Notes: generated by a model not told the origin, from the sequence alone. Shown: positions 55,737-63,357, counted from the stretch's first letter. The stretch: 64,000 nucleotides of DNA from Brenneria alni (GCF_003666245.1 NZ_MJLZ01000012.1:23137-87136), one strand, 5' to 3'. Made by a program: numbers and translations.

Positions 55737-56267
55737 CTAAATATCCCTTCGCCGAAAGATAACATCAATGGAATCGATAGTATGCTGATTTTCATTGATA
55801 ATCCTGGATTCTATTTTTCTTATTTTATCCATTGATTTCCCCGCCAACATAACCAGCGATGCCCAACCGAGAAAAAGGAACAGCGTGTTCTCGCTGAGAA
55901 CCAGCCAGTGTGACTCACCGTTATACATAAGAAAAATGTTCCAGAGAACAAAACCAAACGCCAATAAGGCAAGCCCCACAAATAAGGCTGAAGGAATGTT
56001 GAAATAACTACGACGTTTTGATTCATTCCTTTTTGAAATAAGCTCCCTTTTAATTTGCTGTAATGTGTGGTCATCCATCTCATGAAGTTCAGGAGGGCGT
56101 TTAGGGGCGTGGTTTATGTTAACAACGGAACCGACATGAATAGACCCTGGATTATTACCGCCAACGCTAATCGTTATCTGCCTTTCCTGCCCATCGTATG
56201 GGAGTTGTTTAAGACTACCAATAACTTGTTCAGCTAATGTGTGTAGCTCTTCTTCTCTTCTATCCAT
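55737..56267 (-). CDS. Two-helix membrane protein next to the repressor (unknown)
   Basis: A 176-residue protein I do not recognise. Residues 27-55 look beta-rich (ITISVGGNNPGSIHVGSVV), then a helical part, then two membrane helices (about 93-115 and 124-145), then a basic C-terminal helix. It follows the repressor by 17 bases on the same strand, so it is probably expressed in the lysogen. Its position and topology suggest an exclusion or immunity protein; unproven. Confidence 0.6.
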   Translation of the reverse strand: MDRREEELHTLAEQVIGSLKQLPYDGQERQITISVGGNNPGSIHVGSVVNINHAPKRPPELHEMDDHTLQQIKRELISKRNESKRRSYFNIPSALFVGLALLAFGFVLWNIFLMYNGESHWLVLSENTLFLFLGWASLVMLAGKSMDKIRKIESRIINENQHTIDSIDVIFRRRDI

Positions 56268-56284
56268 GATAGATCCCTTTTTTA

Positions 56285-56701
56285 TTAATTATTAACAACC
56301 AGTTTCAATACGCTATCAATCCTATCGTCATCAACCTCTGACTCTTTAATTAAAAAGTTATATATTTTAGAGGATAGCAAAACGAGTTCGCCGGGTGTCC
56401 ACCGACGATTAGCCTGTCGCGCCAGCGAGTCCAGCTTGTGCACGATCTTTCCCAGTAATTCTTCGTCTATTTCACTGTTTTTTCTAATGTTAGACGCCAG
56501 TACCGGAGCTTGTCCCGTGATCAGATATAACACATCAAGACCGGCTTTTGCCCACAGGCTTATCGCGTCGGCGCCTGGTGCAGACTCATCCTTTTCCCAT
56601 CTTATCTGTGATTTTCTTGATGCGCCGACCATTTCAGCAAAGTCAGCCTGACTGAACCCCAATCGCTCGCGTTCTTGTTTTAATCGCTCACCGAGAGACA
56701 T
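56285..56701 (-). CDS. Prophage repressor, XRE-family
   Basis: A 138-residue DNA-binding protein with an N-terminal Cro/C1-type helix-turn-helix (LKQERERLGFSQADFAEMVG). No S24 peptidase domain, so not cleaved by RecA in the way of LexA or lambda CI. Transcribed away from the early genes. The perfect palindrome 25 bases upstream is its likely operator. Confidence 0.85.
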   Translation of the reverse strand: MSLGERLKQERERLGFSQADFAEMVGASRKSQIRWEKDESAPGADAISLWAKAGLDVLYLITGQAPVLASNIRKNSEIDEELLGKIVHKLDSLARQANRRWTPGELVLLSSKIYNFLIKESEVDDDRIDSVLKLVVNN

Positions 56702-56725
56702 TTTTGTCACCAAAACCCTTTACAA

Positions 56726-56741
56726 GTCCCATTAATGGGAC
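56726..56741. promoter_or_regulatory. Perfect 16-bp palindromic operator
   Basis: GTCCCATTAATGGGAC in the 92-base divergent region between the repressor and the first early gene. Likely bound by the repressor and/or the gp16-like protein, controlling the lysogeny switch. Confidence 0.75.
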
Positions 56742-56793
56742 AATAATCCATTGCGTATTCTACTTAGATCATTGCATAACCGGAGGCCGTAAC

Positions 56794-56982
56794 ATGACAC
56801 CCGAGCAAGTTAAAAACCGCTTTCAGCAGCGCGGTATCACCGTCACTCAGTGGGCGCGGGAAAATGGTTATTCCCGCGAAGCGGTCTATCGCGTACTGAA
56901 CGGCATCACCAAAGCCAAATACGGGCAGGCGCATGAAATCGCCGTCAAACTCGGCCTGAAATCAGCCGCGCAAGCAGCCTGA
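56794..56982 (+). CDS. BcepMu gp16-like DNA-binding protein
   Basis: A 62-residue protein with a helix-turn-helix (VTQWARENGYSREAVYRVLN), matching the BcepMu gp16 family. First early gene, in the place of Mu Ner. GGAGG lies 8 bases upstream. Supports the BcepMu assignment of the prophage. Confidence 0.85.
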   Translation: MTPEQVKNRFQQRGITVTQWARENGYSREAVYRVLNGITKAKYGQAHEIAVKLGLKSAAQAA

Positions 56983-57036
56983 TAATTATCCGCCTACGTA
57001 ACAGATTATCACATATTGCAAAAAGAGGAATGTGAC

Positions 57037-57342
57037 ATGAGTAAGGCAAATGTTTCCAGCTCAGGCGCACGCATTCTTCGCGTTCTCAAGGCGTTGCGCG
57101 GCCATACCCTGAACGGCGTTTCCAACGGTGAACTGGCGGCGGCGCTGAACGATTCCCCGGCCAATGTTAACCGGGCGCTGAATACGCTGATTGAAGAAGG
57201 GCTGGCGCAGAAACTAGATAACGGACGCTTTGCGCTAAGTATGCAAACCCTGCAAATCGCTCAGGCGCACGCCAACGAGATCGCCCGTGCGCAAGACCGG
57301 ATTAACGAAATGAACCAACGCCTGCTGGCTGGCAGTCGCTAA
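57037..57342 (+). CDS. Winged-helix (IclR-like) regulator
   Basis: A 101-residue protein with an IclR-type winged helix (ILRVLKALRGH...LAAALNDSPANVNRALNTL) and a coiled-coil tail. Start at 57037 has GAGGAA upstream. Probably an early regulator; target unknown. Confidence 0.75.
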   Translation: MSKANVSSSGARILRVLKALRGHTLNGVSNGELAAALNDSPANVNRALNTLIEEGLAQKLDNGRFALSMQTLQIAQAHANEIARAQDRINEMNQRLLAGSR

Positions 57343-57351
57343 GGATAAAAA

Positions 57352-58260
57352 ATGGCACGTACAAAATCACAATCTGTTGAATTAATGGAAGATGCGCCGT
57401 TAGCCGGGGATCTGAATATAAAGCTCAATGCGCTGACCAAGCACCGGATGCAGGTGATGAATCAATTTGGCGACGGCCTGCCGTATGAGCGCGATCGCAT
57501 CGTGCATGAAACTAAATTCTATATGGCGCAAAGCGCGGAAGCCATGCTGGAGGCGGGTAAGCGGTTGGTTATTCTCAAAGAGAATGAACCGCATGGCGAG
57601 TTTATTGAAATCGTTGAATCTCAACTGTCACTATCGAAGCGTACAGCACAAGTCATGATGCAGGCTTCCCTTAAGTACCTATCACCCAAATTGGAACCAA
57701 AAGCGCAGGCGCTTGCGCTTTTGGGCAAAACCAAGCTGTTTGAACTGATGACCGAAAGTGATGACGAACTCATCGAACTGGCCGAAGGCGGCACAGTCGC
57801 AGGCATGACGCTCGACGATATCGATCGCATGACCAGCCGCGAACTGAAAGCCGCCCTGCGTGAAGCCCGCGAAACCAACGCCGCCCAGCAGCGTGTGCTG
57901 ACCGACAAGAATCAGAAGATTGACGATCTCTCCACCAGGCTGGAGAAAAAATCCCGTATCCAACCGCCCGCGCCCGATCAGGAAGCGGAAAAACTGCGTA
58001 AAGAGGTCAGCGCTATCGCGTTTGACGCCGAAGCGGCGATCACCGCCAGGCTGCACACTGCCTTTTCAACACTCACCACGTTTACTTCCGAAAACGAGGT
58101 CGAGCCGCCTTACGACTTTATGGCCGGGTTAGTGTGCCAGATTGAGCGGGCGTTACACCGTGTGCGTGAAGTTTTTGACCTTGAGGCCGCGCCTACCGGC
58201 AGCGAACGTCCGGCATGGCTGGACGCGCCTGAACCCCAGATTCAGCGCACTGACGCGTAA
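57352..58260 (+). CDS. DUF3102 family early protein
   Basis: A 302-residue protein of the DUF3102 type (AQSAEAMLEAGKRLVILKEN, EPHGEFIEIVE, LSKRTAQVMMQASLKYL), commonly next to the transposase gene in BcepMu-type phages. A helical, partly coiled-coil protein; role unknown. It ends 3 bases before the transposase start. Confidence 0.8.
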   Translation: MARTKSQSVELMEDAPLAGDLNIKLNALTKHRMQVMNQFGDGLPYERDRIVHETKFYMAQSAEAMLEAGKRLVILKENEPHGEFIEIVESQLSLSKRTAQVMMQASLKYLSPKLEPKAQALALLGKTKLFELMTESDDELIELAEGGTVAGMTLDDIDRMTSRELKAALREARETNAAQQRVLTDKNQKIDDLSTRLEKKSRIQPPAPDQEAEKLRKEVSAIAFDAEAAITARLHTAFSTLTTFTSENEVEPPYDFMAGLVCQIERALHRVREVFDLEAAPTGSERPAWLDAPEPQIQRTDA

Positions 58261-58263
58261 GGG

Positions 58264-60039
58264 ATGACCATGAGTGCCGCCCTGACGGAAAGATTAGTTA
58301 CCGTGGCCCGCGCCGCACGACAGGCCGGGCATGGTGAACGCGGCGCTATCTATGCTGCCGCCTGTATGGAACTGGGCTTATCCCGCGCCACGCTGCTGCG
58401 CAAGTTAAAGGAGGTTGCGGTGACTGACAAACGTAAAAAACGCACCGATGCCGGACAAAGCGCCTTAACGCGTGATGAGGCGGCAATGATTTCCGCCACG
58501 CTGATGGAAGCCACCCGTAAAAACGGCAAGCGCCTGTATTCCATCGCCGACGCAGTGGAAACCCTGCGGGCAAATGACATGATCACCGCAGGCCGCATGG
58601 TTGAGGAAACCGGCGAATTTCTGCCGCTTTCTGAAACCGCCATCAGCCGCGCCCTGCGCAATTACGGCCTGCATCCTGACCAGTTAAATCAGCCTGCGCC
58701 GGTGACCGAACTGGCCAGCCGCCACCCTAACCATGTGTGGGAAATCGACGCCTCGCTCTGCACCCTTTATTACCTGAGTAACGGTCATAAGGGGCTGCAA
58801 GTCATGGACAACGCCCGTTTCTACAAGAACAAACCGGCCAATCTGGCGCGCATCGCCAGTGACCGGGTGTGGAGTTATGAGATCACCGATCATGCTTCCG
58901 GCTGGATCTATGTCGAGTATGTGCTGGGCGCGGAATCGGGCGAAAACCTGTGCTCGGTATTGATTAACGCCATGCAAGAGCGCGGCGGCGCGGATGTGCT
59001 GCACGGCGTGCCGAAGTTGTTGTACCTCGATCCCGGTTCCGCCAACACCGCTGGCATGACGAAAAATCTATGCCGTGCCCTGGGTATTGAACTACTGGCG
59101 CATAAAGCCCATGCCGCCCGCGCTACCGGCAGCGTGGAAAAAGCGCGTGACATTATCGAACGCAAGCTGGAGCCGGGCCTGAAGTTCCAGCCGGTTTACA
59201 GTCTGGAAGATCTGAATGCCCTGGCGCAGAAATGGCGCGCCCACTTTAACGCCACCGCCATCCACAGCCGCCACGGTAAAACCCGTACCGACGTCTGGCT
59301 AAAGATTACCGCCGAACAGTTGGTTAAAGCGCCGGCTATCGAGATATGCCGCGAACTGGCGGTGGCGACGCCGGAAGAACGCAAGGTCACGCCGAAGCTG
59401 CGCGTGTCGTTCCGGGGCATTGAATACGATGTGTCCACCGTACCCGGCGTGATGGTTGGCGAGAAGTTACTGATTACCCGCAATCCGTGGCGCACCGACG
59501 CCGCGCAGGTAGTGCTGACCGGCGAGGACGGGCATGACATGTTCTTCCTGGTTGATGAGGTCATCAAAAATGAACTGGGCTTTGCCGATTCCGCGGCGGT
59601 GATTGGAGAACGCTACAAAACACAGCCCGACACGCCCGCACAAACTGCTGCGAAACAGATTGAGCAGTTGGTGACAGGTACAGATAACGCGACGGACGCC
59701 GCCGCCGCCCGTAAAGCGAAAGCCCTGCCGTTCGGCGGCAAACTCGACCCGTATAAACATATTGACGACAGCACACTGCCAACCTTTATGCCGCGTCGCG
59801 GCCAGGCATCAGAGGTACGCGGCCCACGTGTTGAACAGCGTCCGTTAACCCACGTCGAAGCCGCCAAAGCGTTACGTGAACAGTTTGCGGCGCGTAGCCA
59901 GATATGGACGGCAGAGTACTACCGCCGGTTAAGTGTGCTGTACCCGGATGGCGTTCCTATTGACGGGCTGGAGGGGGCCGCCGATGCGCTGCTGACGCCG
60001 GTTTCCGGCAAGGTTATCAACATCGTCAACGGTAATTAA
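58264..60039 (+). CDS. MuA-like transposase (DDE)
   Basis: A 591-residue transposase. N-terminal DNA-binding domains (1-140), an rve/DDE core with D in WEIDASLC (about 162), D in LYLDPGSANT (about 256) and E in SVEKARDIIERKLE (about 293), then a Mu C-terminal beta-barrel and an activator-interacting tail. All catalytic residues present, so likely active. A start 2 codons later is possible. Confidence 0.93.
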   Translation: MTMSAALTERLVTVARAARQAGHGERGAIYAAACMELGLSRATLLRKLKEVAVTDKRKKRTDAGQSALTRDEAAMISATLMEATRKNGKRLYSIADAVETLRANDMITAGRMVEETGEFLPLSETAISRALRNYGLHPDQLNQPAPVTELASRHPNHVWEIDASLCTLYYLSNGHKGLQVMDNARFYKNKPANLARIASDRVWSYEITDHASGWIYVEYVLGAESGENLCSVLINAMQERGGADVLHGVPKLLYLDPGSANTAGMTKNLCRALGIELLAHKAHAARATGSVEKARDIIERKLEPGLKFQPVYSLEDLNALAQKWRAHFNATAIHSRHGKTRTDVWLKITAEQLVKAPAIEICRELAVATPEERKVTPKLRVSFRGIEYDVSTVPGVMVGEKLLITRNPWRTDAAQVVLTGEDGHDMFFLVDEVIKNELGFADSAAVIGERYKTQPDTPAQTAAKQIEQLVTGTDNATDAAAARKAKALPFGGKLDPYKHIDDSTLPTFMPRRGQASEVRGPRVEQRPLTHVEAAKALREQFAARSQIWTAEYYRRLSVLYPDGVPIDGLEGAADALLTPVSGKVINIVNGN

Positions 60040-60048
60040 GGAGGGAAC

Positions 60049-61203
60049 ATGCTGGTATTGAAACAACAGTTAAAACAGGCGCGGCTGTCGCAGGCGGCGG
60101 TTGCCAGACATATCGCGGTGTCAGAGGCCACGCTGGCGCAGATTGTTAACCATAACCAGTGGCCGCGCACCAACGCCGGGGAAATCCGCCTGCGCCTGCA
60201 AAACGTGCTGGCGGGGCATGGCATTGAAACAGAAAAGAGTTTTGACACGGTACGGGACGGCACACCCCGCACGGCGAAAACCACAGACCTCAATACGGAG
60301 GAGAATATGTTACTTAAAAAGCAGGTGTTATTTCCCGCCGCAAAAAAGGCATTCGGGCTGTTCCGCGACCCGTTTGCCGACGATGCGCTGCAAGGCAATG
60401 AAGACGTGTTCACCACGCCGGATATCCGCTATGTGCGCGAAGCGCTGTACCAGACGGCGAAACACGGCGGGTTTATGGCGGTCATCGGCGAGTCCGGCGC
60501 GGGTAAATCCACGCTGCGCCGCGACCTGATTGACCGAATCAACCGCGAAAACGCGCCGGTTATCGTTATCGAACCCTACATCATTGCAATGGAAGATAAC
60601 GACGTAAAAGGCAAAACGCTGAAAGCAGCATCCATTGCTGAGGCAATCGTCAACACCATCGCCCCGCTGGAAGGCGTCAAGCGTTCGCAGGAAGCGCGTT
60701 ACCGCCAGTTGCACCGGGTACTGAAAGACAGCAGCAACGCCGGGTATAACCACGTTCTTATTATTGAAGAAGCCCATAGTCTGCCGATCCCCACGCTCAA
60801 GCATCTCAAGCGATTTTTTGAGCTGGAAAGCGGGTTTAAGAAGCTGCTTTCCATCGTCCTGATTGGCCAGCCAGAGTTGGCCGTCAAACTGAGCGAACGC
60901 AATATGGAAGTGCGTGAAGTCGTCCAGCGCTGTGAGGTTGTCGAACTGCCGCCGCTGGACAACAGCCTGGAAGCGTTCCTGACCTTCAAAGTGGAGCGTA
61001 CCGGCAAGAAGCTGGCTGACGTGATGGACGCCAGCGCCATTGACGCCATCCGCGCCCGTCTTAGCAATCAGACCGGCGGACGTAAAAATGTCGTCAGCCT
61101 GCTATACCCGCTGGCCGTCTCCAATCTGGTGATTGCCGCCATGAATCTGGCCGCTGAAATAGGTGTGCCGGTGGTGAATGCCGATGTGGTTAAAGGGGTT
61201 TAA
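60049..61203 (+). CDS. MuB-like transposition ATPase
   Basis: A 384-residue AAA ATPase. N-terminal helix-turn-helix (LSQAAVARHIAVSEATLAQI), Walker A GESGAGKSTL, Walker B HVLIIEEAHSL. It picks target DNA and activates the transposase. AGGAGGG precedes the start, 9 bases after the transposase stop. Confidence 0.92.
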   Translation: MLVLKQQLKQARLSQAAVARHIAVSEATLAQIVNHNQWPRTNAGEIRLRLQNVLAGHGIETEKSFDTVRDGTPRTAKTTDLNTEENMLLKKQVLFPAAKKAFGLFRDPFADDALQGNEDVFTTPDIRYVREALYQTAKHGGFMAVIGESGAGKSTLRRDLIDRINRENAPVIVIEPYIIAMEDNDVKGKTLKAASIAEAIVNTIAPLEGVKRSQEARYRQLHRVLKDSSNAGYNHVLIIEEAHSLPIPTLKHLKRFFELESGFKKLLSIVLIGQPELAVKLSERNMEVREVVQRCEVVELPPLDNSLEAFLTFKVERTGKKLADVMDASAIDAIRARLSNQTGGRKNVVSLLYPLAVSNLVIAAMNLAAEIGVPVVNADVVKGV

Positions 61204-61270
61204 TCGTGAAAGCTATCCCGAAAATTAAAAAAATTTCGACATTATTCCGTTTGAACAAGAGGTGGAATAA

Positions 61271-61486
61271 ATGTCACTGAACTGCATGACGTGCAAAATA
61301 GAAATCGACTATCTAAACCCGGAACAGTCGGACATTACCGGGAATACGGTTGATGGCGGCTGGCTTGTCGACGTGATCCTGTCCTGCCCATGTTGCGGGC
61401 AGAAATACAACGCCTTTATTCCTGCGGATGATTTTGACCTGTTAACTGAAGACTCACGTGACGGATGTGGGGATGAAGATGAATAA
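61271..61486 (+). CDS. Small zinc-ribbon phage protein
   Basis: A 71-residue acidic protein with two CxxC pairs (CMTC near 5-8, CPCC near 39-42), probably one zinc ribbon. GAGGTGG upstream. Function unknown. Overlaps the next gene. Confidence 0.65.
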   Translation: MSLNCMTCKIEIDYLNPEQSDITGNTVDGGWLVDVILSCPCCGQKYNAFIPADDFDLLTEDSRDGCGDEDE

Positions 61487-61703
61487 ACCTCAGTGGATCA
61501 CCCTCATCCATATCGCAAAACGCAATCTGCGGCTGGAAATGGCGGATGCAGGCATCATTCTTGACCGTTCTGAAGCGGCGCTGGCGCGTTGGGCAAAGCG
61601 TGAAACCGGCATTGATAGTCTGCAATGGCTGAGTTCACAACAAGCCAGCGTCATCATTGAAAAGCTGAAACAGTGGCAACGCCGGACGAGGATAACAGCA
61701 TGA
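61473..61703 (+). CDS. GemA-like (DUF1018) small regulator, candidate
   Basis: A 76-residue protein (start MKMNKPQWITLIHIAKRNL) whose N-terminal helix and C-terminal segment resemble GemA/gp16 of Mu-like phages, which lies just before Mor. Match is partial, so the name is tentative. Stop overlaps the Mor start. Confidence 0.55.
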   Translation: MKMNKPQWITLIHIAKRNLRLEMADAGIILDRSEAALARWAKRETGIDSLQWLSSQQASVIIEKLKQWQRRTRITA

Positions 61704-62092
61704 GCAATGATACCAATAGCTTCCGCAGCAAAGGCCCTGAACTGCTGGTCGAACTGGCACAGCATACCGCCTGCATCATCAAAGAGGTGGTCGAGATCGA
61801 CACCACCATCGCCGATCAGATTGGCGAAGCAGTGGCCAACCGTATGATGCAGGTATGGGGCGGTCAGAACGTCTATTTCCCGATGGGTATGGCATGGAAA
61901 GTCAGCCAACGTGATCTGGAGATATTTCACGAGTTCAACGGCAGGAACCATCACGAACTGGCACGTAAATTTGGCGTCTCGCTGCAATGGATTTACAGCG
62001 TCGTCAAGCGTGTCAGAAAGGAGGAACAAGACAGAATACAGGGTAAGCTATTTAATGGTGAACCTGATGACGAGCCAGCGCCGGTGGAGTAA
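61700..62092 (+). CDS. Mor-family transcription activator
   Basis: A 130-residue protein of the Mor/C family (ADQIGEAVANRMMQVWGGQNVYFP; HTH HELARKFGVSLQWIYSVVKR). In Mu, Mor turns on middle genes including C, the late activator. It is the last early gene. No separate C gene is seen, so Mor may drive the late genes itself. Confidence 0.9.
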   Translation: MSNDTNSFRSKGPELLVELAQHTACIIKEVVEIDTTIADQIGEAVANRMMQVWGGQNVYFPMGMAWKVSQRDLEIFHEFNGRNHHELARKFGVSLQWIYSVVKRVRKEEQDRIQGKLFNGEPDDEPAPVE

Positions 62093-62096
62093 AACC

Positions 62097-62148
62097 AAAC
62101 AGGCTGAACGATAAATTTCTTAATTTTTTGTCCGGCCTGTTTTTTTCA
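62097..62148 (+). terminator. Terminator after the early operon
   Basis: AAACAGGC and GCCTGTTT pair around a 30-base loop and are followed by a T-run (TTTTTTT). Five bases after the Mor stop. Confidence 0.6.
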
Positions 62149-62283
62149 CATACTGTAAGAGAATTACAATTATCATCTTGTTTCTCCCCAGCCCACCCCG
62201 CTTAGTCCCACAATTATCTCGCAGACTCTGTGTTATTTATCTTAGTTTTGATTATCTATGTGGAAAAGAATATAACTATCTGT

Positions 62284-62302
62284 AAAAGACCGAATATCGA
62301 TT
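62284..62302. repeat. Partial copy of the sdsR terminator (possible att-like repeat)
   Basis: AAAAGACCGAATA followed by TCGATT, matching the sdsR terminator half at 62368-62385 over 18 positions with one inserted base. The copies are in direct orientation about 80 bp apart. Confidence 0.55.
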
Positions 62303-62330
62303 TTCGGGGGAATTTCGGGATTTTTCGGGA
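62301..62330. repeat. Three tandem 10-bp repeats (consensus WWTTTCGGGA) at the prophage right end
   Basis: TTTTCGGGGG, AATTTCGGGA and TTTTTCGGGA follow each other with exact 10-bp (one helical turn) spacing. Likely transposase-binding sites at the prophage end. No matching cluster was found at the left side. Confidence 0.5.
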
Positions 62331-62364
62331 TCTTGAGAATAAAAACTTTATAAATCAATAGATT

Positions 62365-62469
62365 AAAAAAAGACCGAATACGATTCCTGTATCCGGTCTA
62401 GGGAAATGGCTCTTGGGAGAGAGCCGTGCGCTAAAAGTTGGCATTTATACATGCTGAACCAGCCTTGTC
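62365..62469 (-). ncRNA. sdsR: SdsR (RyeB) small RNA
   Basis: The minus strand reads GACAAGGCTGGTTCAGC.., then the conserved core ATGCCAACTTTTAGCGCACG, the GGCTCTCTCCCAAGAGCC hairpin, and a terminator stem (AGACCGGATAC / GTATTCGGTCT) with a U-run. These match E. coli/Salmonella SdsR, an abundant RpoS-dependent, Hfq-binding sRNA. It precedes yebY, as in E. coli. The 3' end is 62365; the 5' end (62468-62470) is inferred from the promoter. Confidence 0.92.
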
Positions 62470-62470
62470 A

Positions 62471-62485
62471 CTTAAGCGTAGTCAA
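62471..62485 (-). promoter_or_regulatory. RpoS-type promoter of sdsR
   Basis: Minus-strand CTACGCTTAAG immediately upstream of the start, an extended -10 with the C at -13 and trailing TAA typical of sigma-S promoters; there is no properly spaced -35. Confidence 0.7.
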
Positions 62486-62602
62486 CTCCCATGTATTTTC
62501 CAGTTTCCATCTCCTTGTGATTATCATAAATGGAACATATTTCACACTTCATAGTAACCACTAACAATTATTTAATTAACATTAAATTAAAAATCAATCA
62601 CT

Positions 62603-62959
62603 TTACGGTTTACTGTTGGGATCACAAAGTTGTTCGGCACGCTCAACAAAAGGCTGTAGACTTTTCTTCTGTCCAGGATTGTTGGCATCATCCAGCCAGA
62701 TGGCGTCTACCGGCTGCGCGTTGATCAAACCTGCCTTCATTTGTGCGGTAGCGATGTCGTTGAGTGGATACTGCATTAAGGTGCCGGTATGCAGGGCATA
62801 CAGTGCATTCCCAGGGCGGCATATAAGCTGAACCTCTTCCCGCGTAAAAGCCCACTTATCTCCGTACTGTAAACGACTTACATTCGCCAGTTTTGCTGCG
62901 GAAAAAACATTCACGGACAGTGAAGCGAGAACGAGAGATAGCAATAATTTCTTCATCAT
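62603..62959 (-). CDS. yebY: YebY, DUF2511 periplasmic protein
   Basis: A 118-residue protein with a signal peptide (MMKKLLLSLVLASLSVNVFS) and the DUF2511 body (YGDKWAFTREEVQLICRPGN), two cysteines. In E. coli yebY is linked to yebZ and yobA, a copper-responsive group; here ftnA follows upstream instead. Start at 62959 has AGGA upstream. Core gene that flanks the island on the right. Confidence 0.88.
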   Translation of the reverse strand: MMKKLLLSLVLASLSVNVFSAAKLANVSRLQYGDKWAFTREEVQLICRPGNALYALHTGTLMQYPLNDIATAQMKAGLINAQPVDAIWLDDANNPGQKKSLQPFVERAEQLCDPNSKP

Positions 62960-62974
62960 GATGTTCCTAAGCAT

Positions 62975-63357
62975 GATTATTCAGATACTCATGCCCCGTC
63001 ACGGTTGCATAATTGACTGAGTCAGAAAAGATAGATTTCATACCATATAAAACAGAAGGTTACTAAGTAGATGCTATAAGCGATCATAACGATAGTGTCA
63101 GATGAAGTCGAGCGGCAAAGCCAGTATCGCATCCGGGCATGTCGAGTGGATGATTGGGTAGAGAAAGCTGGAGGGAAAAACCTGAGAAATGGGTATCACA
63201 AATTTAGAGGCTACCGGGTTTCCACGGGATGAAGCAGTAAAATCACCACTTCCCCCGTATATACCCTTCTTACTTGAAATTGCAGGTGTATTGCCTGCAA
63301 CGTCACTTTCTTTGGATATAAGTCAGAACGATGAGCATGACAGATTTAGTCAACGCT
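62975..63357. other. Intergenic region between yebY and ftnA
   Basis: No gene is convincing in these 383 bases. They hold the yebY promoter region, one dispersed repeat copy and a TTGCAGG/CCTGCAA inverted repeat (63280-63300). A 75-codon frame on the plus strand starting at 63189 runs over the repeat and into ftnA and is judged spurious. Confidence 0.6.
63258..63286 (+). repeat. Dispersed repeat, copy 3 (TATACCC-N7-TTSRARTTG)
   Basis: TATATACCCTTCTTACTTGA followed by AATTGCAGG. Shares TATATACCCT and TTGCAGG with copy 2 at the same spacing. Confidence 0.5.

Larger units (their letters stand above)
39434..62340. mobile_element. BcepMu-type transposable prophage lacking head genes (tailocin candidate)
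   Basis: Late genes (tail fibre to lysis) run on the minus strand, early genes (repressor control region to Mor) on the plus strand, the divergent order of BcepMu-type Mu-like phages. Present: MuA-like transposase, MuB-like ATPase, BcepMu gp16-like protein, Mor activator, lysis cassette and complete contractile tail. Missing: small and large terminase, portal, head-morphogenesis and capsid genes. Ends are inferred: left at the invertase remnant or just beyond, right in the phased repeats before sdsR. Confidence 0.85.
12238..62364. other. Genomic island: hrp/hrc type III cluster, ail, tailspike and Mu-like prophage between yebW and sdsR
   Basis: In E. coli, yebW is followed closely by pphA, the ryeA/sdsR sRNA locus and yebY. 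Here about 50 kb separates yebW plus the extensin-like gene from sdsR-yebY, and all of it is accessory: a complete hrp cluster, an Ail-like gene, a lone tailspike and a transposable prophage. The exact left edge is not visible; the right edge lies within the 270 bases before sdsR. Confidence 0.7.

Noticed and set aside
61206..61280. A GTG-started 24-codon frame (basic peptide) just after the MuB-like gene
   Set aside because: No clear ribosome site and no family; it overlaps the next gene start. Too weak to call.
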